Part shown: positions 8,901 to 23,900 of the stretch, piece by piece
Position numbering within the stretch: the stretch's first letter is position 1
How the letters are laid out: every line of letters starts with the position of its first letter
Assembly (NCBI RefSeq): GCF_921293095.1
Contig: NC_060248.1
Span: 79,119,243-79,183,242, forward strand
Reading direction: 5' to 3'
Length of the DNA stretch: 64,000 nucleotides
Origin: Ischnura elegans
Lineage: Eukaryota > Arthropoda > Insecta > Odonata > Coenagrionidae
Translations under genes and position numbers: made by a program
Notes under the pieces: model-generated
The model's input: only the letters and a program-made list of their open reading frames with translations
The model's database searches: none
What the model was told of the DNA's origin: nothing

Positions 8901-11900
8901 CATGGCTCTAACTGAATGAATGAGGGTAGCCAGCTGAGAATCAGGGTGAGCAAGTATTGGCCAAGGTGTGAAAAAAGGCTGAACTGAAAAATATCTTCTT
9001 TCCTGGATTAAATTTGCCCTCTGCAAGATAGTTGTTTGCTCATACCAAGGCTTCAGATCCAATTTTGTTTTTCAAACCTCTGATTATATATACCTCTGCT
9101 GACCAATCCCTAAAATATTAAAGTTTGCAAAATTTCCGGAGGAATTTGGAGAAAACATATATGGAGATGTTACTAAATATGTAACCAAGTTTAAAGTTTA
9201 TTTTAAAAAGTCTGTGTTTTGCAATGAATGAGAATGTTCTACAATGTTCTAGAGGAAGCTATCAGCCCCAAATTGTCTGGCTGCATGTGCCATTGTTAAT
9301 ATGTCCCTGAGAATGAATTTCCTGATAAAATTGATGGCTTAGCCAGTAAGACAACAATAGCTTAAGATGCAATCATTTCAAGTAGTTCCTCATTGATTGA
9401 TTAAATTTCCAATTTAATGTTTGAGTGTAGAATAGGTAGAATATATATGTATGAGGAGTTAATGCTTACACTTTATTTTATCTTTCAAAAGAAAAAGGAT
9501 CCCATGATATATGTACGTGTATAGAAACACTATTAATATGAAACCTCATTAATTCTTAGCTGCACTAGAATTTTGATTTGTCCCTCACTCCTGAAGCTAT
9601 TGCTTGCTCTCAAGATTCCTTTTACAAAATTTTTCCTCTTAAAAACTATTGAAATTGGCTCACCCTTATTTTGAAGAGGTTTATAGGATAAGCAATCAAT
9701 AATGGAAAGTTTGGTAACTAAAAAAGAGAATGATTGTGATGAAGTAACCAGCCATTAACCAGATAAAAAAACGACTATCGTCAGTTATATGAAAGGCATA
9801 ACTGCAAAATTTTGTGAATGGAATCTTGAGAGCAAGCAATAGCTTCGGGAGTTAGTGGCAAGTCAAATAGTCAAATAGTGGCAAGCTAATAATTAATAAG
9901 GTTCTATACTAAGAGTGTTCAGATTCAATGGCTGTAGAAAAATGTGCGAAAGGAGTTGGTTATCAAGCTGTAAGTTTTTTTTCGACTAGTAAGTTTATTT
10001 AATGAAAATGAAATACTAAAGAAATATAAATGATAACCTCATCTCATATCGAAGATGTGCTTACATTTCATTTAGATTGGTGATTATTTCCAGATGGATT
10101 ATGTTGTCATTAAATGAGAAATTTGTTTACTGGGATTTAAATGTTTCACTTTCTCTTCAGTTAGGGCAAAAGGTAATTTTTGCATTGTGCTCTATTTTTG
10201 ATTTAAATTAAAATTTAACTAATCTCGAGATTTTAACTGATCAACCCTGCCAGGAGGCATCATTTCATTTCTTGATGATTTATCTTATACATATTATTAT
10301 TCTGCCCTGTTTTTCTATTTCCATATTAAAGAATCTTTGCTCTCAGCAGGATTTTAGAGTAATTGGTATGGAATTGTATTTTATATTTGTTTACATACCT
10401 TGGTAACTTAGGCAAACCATTTATGTAGTATGCCTCGGTATACGTTATTTCGGCTAAGAATTAGGAATTATTTTGCCTAGTGTATGAAGTCATCATTAAT
10501 TATGGATCAGCCTTATTAATTATTCATTTCTTTATCAATCACACAGCTGGAAGAGATCTTGGCTGAATTTACAGAAGCAGATGATGATGGCCTTAAAGCT
10601 GTTTTCTCAAGTGGCCATCATTTTGTTCTCTCTTACATAGCTCAAGCTTGCCAAAGACTTGGACACAAGCAAGGTGTCTTCATGCAGGTATTTACATTAT
10701 TAGATTTAATGTATATATAGTAGACTCTTGTTAATACGAACAACGTAATTACGAAGCTCTCGTTATTACAAAATAAATAAACAAATCGTTGGTCCCGACG
10801 AAAAGGCCTCTCCAAGCTATTGGAAAAGAAACGTTATTACGTAATTTTCATTTTTACGAAATTACAAACCTCAGTCCTGGTCCCGGCTGTTACAAAATGA
10901 ACTTTATTATGAAGTCCCACGCATAAGCAATGGCATTTAGGTGGATATTCACTACGCAAAGTTTTAATAATCGCGCCACGTTTAAGTTCTCTTTGTGTAC
11001 TGTGACCAAGAGTGTCAATTATGGCTATTTCTTCACCATAAACGCAACATCATATAATAAGCTTCATTCCTGGAGAATCATGGTGACCGACTCATTACAG
11101 CTTGTAAATTTGATGCATAGTTAGTCCTCTTCCTACGCACATTCGATTGACGAACTTTCACAGATATGTACCAGCATGCAAAAATTTCAAATTTCGAATT
11201 TGGCGCCTTGTCATTTAGCCATTACTGCACGGAGCGGCGGAGGAACTCGCACTCTAGGCATAATCTGAACAAGGTATCATTGGATTTGGTGTGAAGTTAG
11301 GAACTGATCAGCGTTTTGCACGTTCTTCCTTGCCGTGGAGAGCAATTTTTTTCGGCTCTGGCTGTGTTGCACACCCAGCTAGATCAATTCGTCTCAATCG
11401 TTAGTTAGCGCACCATTTTTATGCAGTGTTGCATTCTGCAGGATAACTATACTCCTCGATGTCTTGCATACAGTCCGGCCGGCGAGAGTTTCCCCGATGG
11501 TGGCACAATAGGAGGAGCGGATAACCCCGCGCCAGCACGGTTTACAGCCAATCGCTGTTTCCCAAACGCACCTCACACCAGCGCATACTCATACAACGTT
11601 GTCAAAGCACCGACATTAGCATGATCCACCAAAACATGCCACATCTTCGAGTCTCCAAAACAAGTGATTCTTCCGCTGGGTCCTTCATGCTCGTCATCCC
11701 TTCCGGCTCCTTTCTTCACGGAGCACTTTGTAGATGTTTCCCTTTCTTGCCTGGCAACGCTGCCCCGACCTAGACCATTCTGCCTGTCACATGACAACTC
11801 TCAGCAGCCAGATTGTAGGTTTATCAACTTAGGAACAAGGTCTTGGAACGCAACTAGTTCGTATATCGAACTTACTGTATTCGGAAAGATATCAACCCTC

Positions 11901-14900
11901 GATTACCTCTGTGCCATAATGGGCACTTTCTCAATCCCTCTGAGACTCAATCCCTCTGAGCCTTAATCCCTCAGAGCCTTAATCCCTCTGAGACTTCATC
12001 ACGAGGAGACGATTCGCGAGCTCCTGAGTACCAATCTCGCGAAGCGCCAGAGTACGTCGTGACTGCCTGATCCACGCGTGCCGCTGATCCTCGCGTCCTG
12101 TGAAGTGCTCACAATTTATAGTGAATTCACCAACGGTGTCGGCCTCTTTATGCCATGTGTGAACTTTAACCGCCTATTTCTCGTCAATTCATTCTCGCGA
12201 CGTGTGTGTGCGTTGCACCTCATGCCGCAGAGAGCAATTTTTTTCGGCTCTGGCTGTGTTGCACTCCCAGCTAGAGAGCTTCTCTGTTGAGAAATTGAAA
12301 TAAATTTTCCTGTTTATATATATTTCCGTGTAATTTAACTGCGTTTATCTTGTACGGTTTTTTCCACGATTCCTAAAAGAAACGTTCATACGAACTTCGT
12401 TATTACGAACCTCCTGTTTTTCGGTCCCGTGAACTTCATAATAACGAGTCTACTGTATTTAATTTTTCATTTTATGTAATTTATTTTATTTGCTATATTA
12501 TTATTAGAATATGCCTTCGATTTTAGTGGCAAACTATTGTGTGTAGTCTGAAGATACCAGGTTGATTTTGAATATAGTCCATTTCCAAAATGATATTCCC
12601 TATGTCACAAGGATCAATAGAAAGCTTGTGATTCATTATTTGTATCCATGTTCAGAAACTTGATTCAAATTTTTTCTTGGCTGAGCAGAAAGTCAATTTG
12701 GTAGCAGTTCGACACCTCTTTTTCCATTTGTCTGATTTGGCAAAACATGTTGTACACAGGAATTAAATTTCTGAGAGGAAACCAAGTTAGTTTCATAGGT
12801 GAAATTCAATGTCGTCATAGTTTGATCAAACACTATTAAATTTGTGTTGAACATCCTCCAATCTCTGTCCTCCGTTTTGGTTAAGTTTATTTAAGGTGAG
12901 GATAAGAAATTTCAGATTTGGAATTCATGAAGTTATTTGGTGTTATAACTTGGCGATGTGACATTCAGAGAATGAAGGCTTGCATGGAAGGAGTTTGTTA
13001 AAGTGGTGAATGACATTGCTTCCAGTACCTTACTCGATCAGTACCCAACCATGGGTGTGTGGCAGATGATGTAAGGATACCAACTATGGAAATTATATAG
13101 GGAGATAAAAATGCTTTTTTTATTCATTTTTAGGCTAATTTTTTTATTGCCCTCTTTTAAAGATTATTCTGGAACCTATGCTGTTTGCATTATATGTACA
13201 GTGGAACTTGGTTAGTATGTTTCTGAAGGGACCACGAAAAATGAACGTACTAACCAGGAAAACGTACTAACGAGGAAAGTAAATAATAGCAGTCGGGGTT
13301 ATTGCAATCAGTGAAAAAGTCGTCATAATTACAATTACTATCGGTAGTTCTCATAGGATCGCCTTCCTGAACTCTTTTCACATTTAAAATCAAGAAAATG
13401 AGTGCTACATTGAAAAACAATACCATGTGAATAAAAATCGCAATTTTTCATAGATTTCCGAAGACGATTCCATGATTACGGCGTCTATCTCCCGTGATTT
13501 ATCCTATATATATTTACAGAATGAGGACGAGTGAAGCTCAGACAAGCGAAGACAAGTCATTTTTCTTTCTCACAGCGTACTCGGAGAATATAACAACAAC
13601 CCGGAGTAAGTCAACTGGTTTTTTAAACATCATAAAAATTGGGCAAAATTATATTTACTTTCAAATTACGGCAACAGCCGTAGACATTCGCTTCTGGAAT
13701 GATACCATTTCGATTGTAAAATCGATCGATATATCGACTGATGACACGCAAGATTATTAGATTACGACGTAATTACAAGAAAATTTTATATTAGACAGTT
13801 GAAATTTACTTACAAAACTTGTCTAATGTCGTCTGCTTTCGTTCCTAGATCAAGTATTTTTAAGCTAAGCTTCGCGTGGAGATCCAGAGGACCGTCTGCT
13901 CCCGCAACAGTAGTCAAGTAAATACGCATGATGTCGAGTTTATGGAGCAGTACTGCTTTAGATAATGTGGGAATTGTCTAATACCGTTAAGACTCATTTC
14001 TTCATCATGATAACTCGTGCAATAGCAACAATTGCCCACTCACGAACTTTGTGCGCAGCAGTGGGCACTCCCAAGCGCTCCAAAGGCAACAGAAGGTGAG
14101 GAGCTCGGGGTGGGGAAAATTGGGGCTTCTTATTGGCTGTAGTTTTTCGTAGTCAGACATTCCCGAAAAATGGGCGCATTTTATTTTTCATCACGTCACA
14201 AGAATTCAGAAATGCATTTGGATAAATTACGGTAGAAGAAAGAGATGTGGAATTAATGGAAGAATGTTAATGGCTAATAATAATAAATTAAATCATGAAT
14301 TCAGACGTTTGCGACCCTTAAGAAGACACTAGAGAACGAATTGCGGGTCTCGTCACGGCAAGCAATTGAGCGTACTAACCAGGAAAGCGCAATTTTTTCA
14401 AACGTACTAACCAAATTCTTTTACCTGTATTTTGTTCGGATGGTACCGGGACCGAGGGAAATCGCCGTACTAAGGAGGAAAACGTACTAAGGAGGAACGT
14501 ACTAACCAAGTTCCACTGTATTTCTCACATTTTTTTTCTGTCTGTCGTTGGAAAAGTGCCAAATAATATTTGCCATGTCATGTGAAGTAATTGAGAGATA
14601 ATGCTCCATGATTTTCATCCATGCTCAGAAAATAAAAAATATGGGAGAGTGCTAAGAAATTGTTCAAAAAGCAAACATTGACTCCATAGATGTGATGCTT
14701 GATATCAAGCCAATGACCAAGAGCAAGTGGTATTTTAGTTTTAGCATATTTTTTTATAAAGTTTACAATGCCAAGAATATATCTTGGTAATGTATATGTA
14801 TGTATTTAAAATAAGTGAAATTAATCTAACAATTAATTAATTAATTTATTTAATCCAGTCTAAAAACAGCACGAGGCCAATTACAGAGGATTTTAGAAAT

Positions 14901-17900
14901 ATATCTAAAAACCTCACTAGAATCCCAAATTCTTTGCCTACCTCTTCCTCCCACTTGTTAAAATCTATTAAGTCGGCCACCACAAACCACGATCTCATCT
15001 TCACCAAAGCTGACAAAGGTTCTAGTATCGTTATCCTCAACAAAAGTGATTACCTAACGAAGTGCTATGACTTTATATCGACCAATGAGTTCGAACTGCT
15101 AAACAAAGACCCCACCCCCATTTTTCAAGATCAACTTAAATCCATAGTGAACAGATGCACTTCCTTACTCTCACCTCGAGAAAGGAGACATCTTATTAAA
15201 ATGAATCCATTGCCACCGAAAATGTACGGCTTACCCAAAACCCACAAGTCTAACGTGCCCATACGCCCTGTGGTTTCCCATTTTTCTGCTCCCTCCCACC
15301 TCCTTTCTTCAAAGCTAAATACACTCATACGGACCCTCTCGGGGTTCAAGCCTACGCACAGCATTGAAAATTCCTCTGAGCTAGCAAAACGTCTTTCAAC
15401 AATAACCCCCCCACCAAATGGAAAACTGGTATCATTTGATGTTTCCAACCTTTTTACCTCCATACCTGCCAAAGAAGCCATAGATATAACTCTAGATTGG
15501 CTCAGAAAATCATCCGTCAATGACGACTTAGTGAGTGACATCAAAAAACTATTATCAGTGTGCATGGACCAAAATTATTTTCAATTCAATCACCAGTTTT
15601 ATAGACAAAACCACAGCCTCTCTATGGGCTCTCCTCTCTCGCCTATCCTGGCTGATATCTTTATGGATAACCTGGAAAGTAAACTGTTCAGCTCTCATCA
15701 CCCTCTTTTAAAAAACTTGTGCTACTACTTTAGATATGTGGATGACATTATTTGCTTATGGACCGGTAGCAAGAGACAACTGGCCTCCTTCCTTGGGCTA
15801 CTCAATTCCCTCCACCGATCCATCAATTTTACAACTGAACTCGGAGGTGACTCAATCCACTTCCTAGATCTTACGATTTCCCTCAAAGAAGGCAAACATG
15901 ACTTCTCAATCTACCGGAAAAGTACCTTTACGGATGTACTTATCCCCGCAGACTCAAACCATCCTTACTCCCACTAGATTGCAGGCATTAACTCTATGCT
16001 AAACAGACTCCTTTGTATCCCAATGACTGCTTCAAGTTTCAACCAGGAACTTGATGTTATTAAATCGATATGTTCTAATAACGGCTATCATGATGACCTC
16101 ATCCGTAAATTACTGGCCAAAAAAACCCGAATAAGAGTATCGCCCACCCTAACCAGTTTGCTGCCGGTCCCCAAAACAGAACCCAAACGGTGGTGCAAAT
16201 TACCTTTCCTTGGCCCCCTGTCTTACAGTGTTCACAACCTCATACCCAAAGACAAATACAGAGTGTGTTTTTACTCCCCGACCTCCCTTGGTAAAGTGAT
16301 TTTTAACTCCAAGGACAAAGTGAATCCTGAAGACAAAAGTGGTGTCTATGCCCTGACATGCGACGAGTGCAACGGTGTGTACGTTGGTCAAACGGGCCGC
16401 AAGTTTAAAACTCGTGTCGATGAACACAAAAGAAGTGCTCGTTTGAAAGACTCCATTTCCCATTTTTCTAAACACCTGTCCGAATCCGGCCACAACAGTG
16501 ATTTTAAAATTAAAATTTTACATGTACATGACAAAAGTGTAAAACTGGATATTTTAGAAATTTTAGAAATCACCAAATGCACTCTTGCACGTAACATCGA
16601 AATTTTTAATGATATGACTGTATTCAAATGTTCTAACTTTTTATCTACTGTTTTAAAATCTGACTTCTTCCTTGACAATCCTTCCTCCTCCCCTTCTCAT
16701 TAACCTCGTTACCACCTGACTTTTATCTGCCTGCCCCCACCCCACCTCCCCAAACTTTTATACTTTTTGTTTTGAACCTCCTATCCAACCAACAATGCCC
16801 AACCAACAATGCTCAATGCTCCTCCTCATTTAGTTCCCCCCCCTCCTCCTTCCCTCACACTATTGTTGGATAAATAAGGCTGGATGTTGTATGCTTTTCT
16901 CAGTTAGTCTTGATAATGACAGTGTAAACGTTGAAACTAGTAGACTGAAAAAATATAAGGTTGTGGAATATTACTGTGTTTTTATTTCACCATGAATATC
17001 TCATCGTTCCACCAAGTAACGCCTAAATCTGTTGATTTTATTAACCTCTAAATCCTTCTGAGAGGTGACTGAAGGAAAGTGATGTCCAGATAATCAGTAA
17101 TTTTTACTCAGGATAGACTTGCGTAGGGCAGGGTTCCCACTCAACCGTGAAAACCTTAAAACCGTGAATAAGCCGTGAATTTTGTCTACCGTGAAAAAAC
17201 CTGGAAATATCAGTGCAACCTGGAAATAGCCGTGAATTTCGTCATAAAACCTTAGAAATCTCTCAAACTGGATTGTAGAACTACGATAGGCAGATTAAAA
17301 GAAAAATCGATGTTTCAATTATGTTTCAAGGCCGAGTCACGTGCAGATACTGTCCATGCATTTATCTGTATTCGAAGTGTTGTTTATGTGTATTCGTAGC
17401 GCAATTATTAATTGGTCCGTGTGCCATGACAGCACATTGACCTAAAGCCTGCGATTGGAAGACATTAACCCTGGCAAAAAAATCAGGCACTTGTTCACTT
17501 CCCTGCCACCCTGCTCATCCATTTTCCCACTCACACCCTTAAGCCGGACCTGAATTTTGCTAACGATAGGTGAAGTAATTAAAGGTAGCACTTTCATTGC
17601 TGCGTTTGCAGTCAAGGCATCTGTTGTGTTTATTACATTTTTAGTTAATGTGTGGCCAGTGATTGTTTCATGATCAATATTTCTGCCTAAAATGCCTTAT
17701 CTATAAACCGTGAATTTGATGACATTTAGACCGTGAAAACCTGGAAAAAACCGTGAATTTAATGATGTAGTTAGAGTGGGAACCCTGGTAGGGTGAATGG
17801 TAGGCTGGTAGACTTGGCTGGATTAATTTTCAGACTCCAAATCTCAGGCCATTGGTCTAAGTTTAGTGTTGGCTTGTAATTATTTTAGTCTTCATACAAA

Positions 17901-20900
17901 TGTCCCATGCTATATATATTCAGGCTTGGCTATATTTCTTCTATGAATTTGTCACCTAATAGAATGCTTATTGCATCATTCTGTCAGTATTGCAGTTACT
18001 GGGATGGCACAGAGAGATGGGAAAATTTTAAAATTGCTGGAAAAAATGCTGAGAAAATTTTCCAAACATACTTTATTTTAAAAACATGGTATCTATGATT
18101 GGAAATTTTATGTTACATTATATTCTATTTATTTCTCTTGGCAAGGGCATTTTGCTTTGCTTAAAATTGACATTTTGTTGATCCTGAAGATTTTTCATGG
18201 GGTACGCACAATGTTCTTGATGAGCATGAAGTTGTGGTGTTACGTCGTTAAATCTTGGAGATTGTGCTCGTAAGCCCCAGACATAGGGAACTCCAATCGT
18301 CGGTCACAAGCTGGTTCAGGGAAAGACTCCACAAACAAGAAATCAGCACTTAAGAAACAATTGTCAAAAAAATTTACGAGTTATTTTCAATCAGTATCTA
18401 TTAGAAGTATTCAAAATCAGAATTATTACAGAAAACAACGATGATAACTAATGATCCCATAGGAAACATTACCAAACTAAGTATGTACTAGCTGTATAAT
18501 TTTGCTAAAATCACCCATGTCAGTCACGGCATCCGTCTACCACGAGTGCCCGAGCAAAAAGAGGCCTTGCGTACTCAGAGACGTGTCAGGGTGGAGGGGT
18601 AAAAAGGGCGATGTTCAATCAGCTGCGAATCTGCCCTAAAAGCGCCCCTGTTGACTGACACCTCCGCCAAGCATCAGTCGTCCCAGCTGGGGGAGGAGGG
18701 GGGAACAGCATGCAGGCCGGAATTTTCCCCTCAATCTTCTGGGTTGGAGACATCACTCGAATCACTGGGAAATTCATTGGAATTCATGGAGGGGGGAGAC
18801 ATAGTGGGGTGAGGTGTTGGAGGGAGAGAGAGTTGTGATAGGGCTATGGTAATACTTCTCACTCCAAAATGTATACTTGTGCCTCAGCACCGATTTCCCC
18901 TTGATTGCCAAGGAGTAGGTATTCTTCCGCCGTACTACCTACCTATATTAGACTTGCTCTCCATGTATGGCTAGTTCGGAGGCTGGTTTCGGAGGCTGAT
19001 TTCGGAGGCTGAATTTCGGAGACAAGAGTTTCCGAGACTTAGAGTCTCCGAGCCTTTGAGTCGAAGGGCCTTTGCGCAAAAATCCTTTGTGGGAAAAACC
19101 TTTGCGCGAAAAGTCCTTAGCGGGAGAAGTTCTGCGGATAAGTTCAGAGGAATTTCTGGGGGGGGGGTACCAGAAATTTTGGGCACTAAAAAATGCCACA
19201 AAGTACTCAAAGGAAGAATCCCTTGTTTTGGTGATTTGAAGAAAGGGCTTGTTTTGGTGGATCAGGCTTATTTCGGTGCGGCATATGAATTTGACAATGT
19301 TGTATGACTAGGCGAGGGTGTGAAGTGCGTTTGGGGGACAGCGATTGGTTGCTAACTGTGCTGGCGCACGGTTTTCCGCCCCTCCTTTTGTGCTGTCATC
19401 GGACAACTCTCGCCGGCGAGACTGTATGCAAGGAATCGAGGAGTTTTGTTATCCTGCAGAATGCAACACTGCATCACAATTGTGTGCTAACTCACGATTG
19501 TGATGAACTGATCTAGCTGGGCGTGCATTGCATGCAGAGCTGAAAAAATAGCTCTCCGGGGTAAGGAAAAATGGGCAAAACGCTGAACGGTTCCTATATT
19601 CACACCGGATTCAATGATACTTTGTTCAGATTGTGCCCAAAGTTCGATTTCCTCTATGCCAAACTGCATAGCATCGGCCAAATCGAAAGGCGCCAAATTC
19701 GAAATTTGAAATTTTTGCATGCTCTCATCTCTGAAAGTTCGTAAATCGTATGTGTGTAGGAAGAGGACTACCTGTATGTCCAATTTATGACTGGTTATGA
19801 GTAGGTAACCATGACTCCACAGGAATGAAGCTTATCATGTATATAATGTTGCGTGTACACTGAAGAAAGAACCATAATTGACACTCTAGGGCCTAGTACA
19901 CGAGAAGAACTTAAATGTGGAGCGATTATTAAAACTTAGCATTTTGTATATCCACATGAATGCCGTTGCTTATTCATGGAACTTCGTAATAAAGTTCATT
20001 TTGTAACTGCTGGGACTGGGACTGAGGTTTGTAATTTCTTAATAATGAAAATTTTGTAATAACGTTTCTTTTACTATAGCTTGGATAGGCCTTTTCATCG
20101 GGACCAACGATTTGCTTCGTAGTAACGAGAACTTCGTAATAACATTGCTCGTATTAACAAGAGTCTACTGTAATACTTAATTCTCTAACACTATCAACAT
20201 TTTAGTGCCTCTCCATTGTTCATTACAGGGCTACCATCATTAAAACTTCCCCATACTTTTTGCCAACCTGTATTTTAAGTTAAACTATTTTTCAGCTGCT
20301 TTCAAATTTAAAATGACGTCCTCTAAAGTGGAATCCTTTTATATGAGATTGGTGAAAACTATGCCGAAAATTTTTTGGTAAAAATTTTGCTGTCTAGTAC
20401 ATATGTATATGTACATCATAATTCTCCAACGATATTATAGCATTGATTGAAGATGTATTGGAAAGTGAAGATATCACTCATATGAAAAGCCTAAGCAGCC
20501 TAAACCAAATAGAGAATAGCATACACGTTTTGCTCCTCCATGTATTTTATTTTCATAGGACTATAAATTGTACCACTGATCAATACATCCTCTGCTTGTG
20601 CCACTCTTTCTCAGAAAATCCTCGTGAGGAGCATTGGATGCTTGTGGATGATTCTAGGGAAACGGGCTTTGATCTTTTAATTTGTCCCGGAGCATGTTAA
20701 GCTAGATGTGTAATTTTTTTATGCACTGGTGGCAGCAGGACAAAGTCCCCAACTGCTAAACCTGCAGTTTGTGAGTTCAAGTCCCACCTGGGGAATTAAT
20801 CTGTGTTTATAAATCAAAATGACCTCATTCGGAGGGCTGTAGGATCTTTAAAGGAATCATTCAATAAGTCATTCATAGCTCATTGCAATAACAATGACAC

Positions 20901-23900
20901 AATGGAAATGAACCATTCCTGTGGTAGTGAGCCGTCATTCACACACTGTAGGCTGTCACTTATTCAACTTCCCATTAACGTCCATAGTCTGGTAAATCTG
21001 TGATACCATAATTGGTAATTTGAGCCAACGGTGGATCTATGCGTGGGATTAGGGTGCTATTGGGTCCAAATACACTCGATAAAATGGAAATTTTTGGAAG
21101 TTGCCCCTTAGTGCAAAATTATTCAGTTATATTTTCTGATATATTTACCTACTTTAACGAATTTAACCCTTAAACAGCGGAGTTTTTTTTCGGAGTTTTA
21201 TTATGTTTTTCCGTTAAAAACTGATTGATTACCTCCTAAGGATTCAGATAAACACTTAGTTTTAAAATTCTGTTGATTCGTTCTTGCTAGAGGGGGTGTG
21301 CCCATATGGGCACGCTAGCCATTCCGGCCACCGGTCTGCATTCTGCAGAAGAATCGCTCGAACCATCATAATTCTTATTTTTACTGCGTGATATGCCATA
21401 TATTTTCGCATTTACCTATAGTACTTCTTTTATTTGGCAATTTGAAGTAATTTCAAGTCATTATACTATATTTTTTTCGGTTTAAACATTTTTTTGGCTG
21501 TCCAAAGATCTTAACAGTATATAACACAGATTTGAAAACAGTTATTGAATAAAAAAACACGTTATCGATGAGTTTATTAACAAAATTAGTCCTTTATTGC
21601 TGGTAGAGTTTTTGAATACTATATATTGGGTTTTCAATTGCCGGGTATTATAGTTAGAATTTCATTGAAGGCAAACACCAGGGCACTTAGCACAGTCTGA
21701 GCGCGCGTGGGAAGAATATTCTTCATAAGAACATCGGCGTCTATGAAACGGGACAAATTGGTTATCCCTGCCATCATACCTTATGTCATCAGACTGGCTA
21801 TGATTAGTTGCACTTGATAGGGAATATTAAATACGACCACCAGCTCTGGGAAAGGTACATTTTCGTTACAAAAACACTTGTGCAATCTCTCGCCTAAAGG
21901 TTTACTGCGGTATATTTGAACCAGAATTTTCCATATTGATCCAGGCATTTACAATGACAGCATCAAGGAAATAGCTTCATGTGGACCATCACCATGTTTT
22001 CCTCTGATAGCATTCCTGTACCTGTTGATATTTTGATCCGTGAGATCAGTTCCGCCTATCTAAATATTGTATATAGAGCTGCTCTGCCACTGCTGGCTGC
22101 CTTACTTGTACCATTTTTGAGGTAACACGCGGGAATCTCGTGACCTTTGTGAGTGGGTGTACACATTGGCAAGGTGGTGACTTGACAGTCACTACCGAAA
22201 AATCATTCTATCTAACAACAACAATATTCCCTTTTTTCTCCCGTGCGAAAGCATGGGAGGAGCGGGGCCGCTTAGCTAGCTGTTTTTTCGACCTTTGAGT
22301 ATCCTTTTTCTCACAACTGTTCCAGTAGCCTCACATCCTTGAGATTTTAACTGACTTATAAGAGGAAAGCTAGTAAACCTATTGTCAAAATAAATGGAAA
22401 AGATTTATCGCTTGCTCTAGTAAATTGTCCAACATGATAAGCAAATACGAAGAGCATTTACCTACGAATTTATGGTAGTTATTTTTTTCTTCAGCACTCA
22501 GTCCCTGCTATATGCTGAAGTCCACCAAGTAATCTTGAGGAGCATTCAAGCACTATAATTTAAAGCCGAAACTTATAGTTTCACCCCGTATGAACTGTTT
22601 GTAGCCATGATTGCCAAAATATTTTATCATGGATTCATCATGTTTTAGCTTTCTCATCCTTAACCCTTCCACCATGCACTTGATTGTTGGGTATATATAC
22701 CAGTGGTAGAAAATAGCCCTATCATTCTTCATACTGGATAGTTGAGCAAAGTATAACGCAAGCACCATGAATAAAAGTGTTGAATAGTATAAAATGTATT
22801 TTTGTACTAAAAATTAATGGAAATATTACAAAAAAATACAGCAAAAAATATTGAAGTCGTTAAAATCGAGTGATATAAGAAAAAAATGAAAGATTGACAA
22901 AAAATTAGCATTTTACATCGAAATTATTTGATAACAGACCCAATAATGACGTTTGTAGCGAAGGACACCAGCCAAAAAAGACACCCCCGGCTACCGGCTA
23001 GCGTGCCCATATGGGATCACCCAAAAATAAATTCAAATTCCTTGTTTCATACGAAAGATATCACAATACTGGCAAAAGAAACCGAAGTTGACATCATTCA
23101 TTATGAGGATAAGATTAAATACTTAGCCGAGTATAAAAAATAAAAAGGAAAAAAATCGCATTTATTGAAGACACTTCGCCATTTTTCCTCTTTTTCCACC
23201 TCGAACAGAGTGAGTAAGAATACCCATCATGCCACAGTCAACTGCTGGTACAAATGCTGGCCGTAAGCACACGAACCGAATAAAGTGATACATTGTAATC
23301 ATTTTTGGAGAAAACAGCATGCTCTATAATGTTTGGGTCGGAATTTATACGAAATTATTTAGACCACTGCAGCTGTGCCCATATGGGCACGCTAGCCGTT
23401 CAAGGGTTAAATACAAATTAGCTCTAAACTTATGGCCTATTTTACTTGCTTTTGGTATGTTACAATCCAGTGGCAGATCCACAGAGGGAATCCAATTCAC
23501 CCTAGTTAGAAAGGTAATTTTGCTTGGACCCCCACTACTGCTGAGAGTTTACCTCCCACTTGTCCCAATCCTGGATCGGCCACTGATTTGAGCCTAAACT
23601 TGGATATTAAGAATAACCACCCTGAATGGCTTTCTTACCTTCTGGGCATGTGTTTTGTAAAGTTTTCTGGTTTTCGTCCCAGGAAAAGCTTGATTTCAGG
23701 CTATGCTAATGATGACTTCTGGTTCATAACTGACATAATGTTACTACTTCCTACAGAATTGGAGAAAGAAAAGGATATGACTTATAATTGAAGTATTCAT
23801 TGTGGCTTACAACAACTTCCTAGAATCATGGCCCTTCTTTTAGACTTCTATCTTTAAAAAACTGTGATGTCATAATGTTACTACCATCAAAGTTTTTCCA

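Larger units (their letters stand above)
7422..10546 (+). other. NOP9 intron 4
   Basis: Apart from the foldback elements at 7960-8860 and 9528-9917 this intron is AT-rich and shows no further gene-like signal. The acceptor polypyrimidine tract is short (TTTCTTTATC about 10528-10540). Confidence 0.8.

Noticed and set aside
18540-18850. G-rich, CpG-containing patch as a second promoter
   Set aside because: It lies inside the NOP9 intron among transposons, with no donor or start codon that fits.
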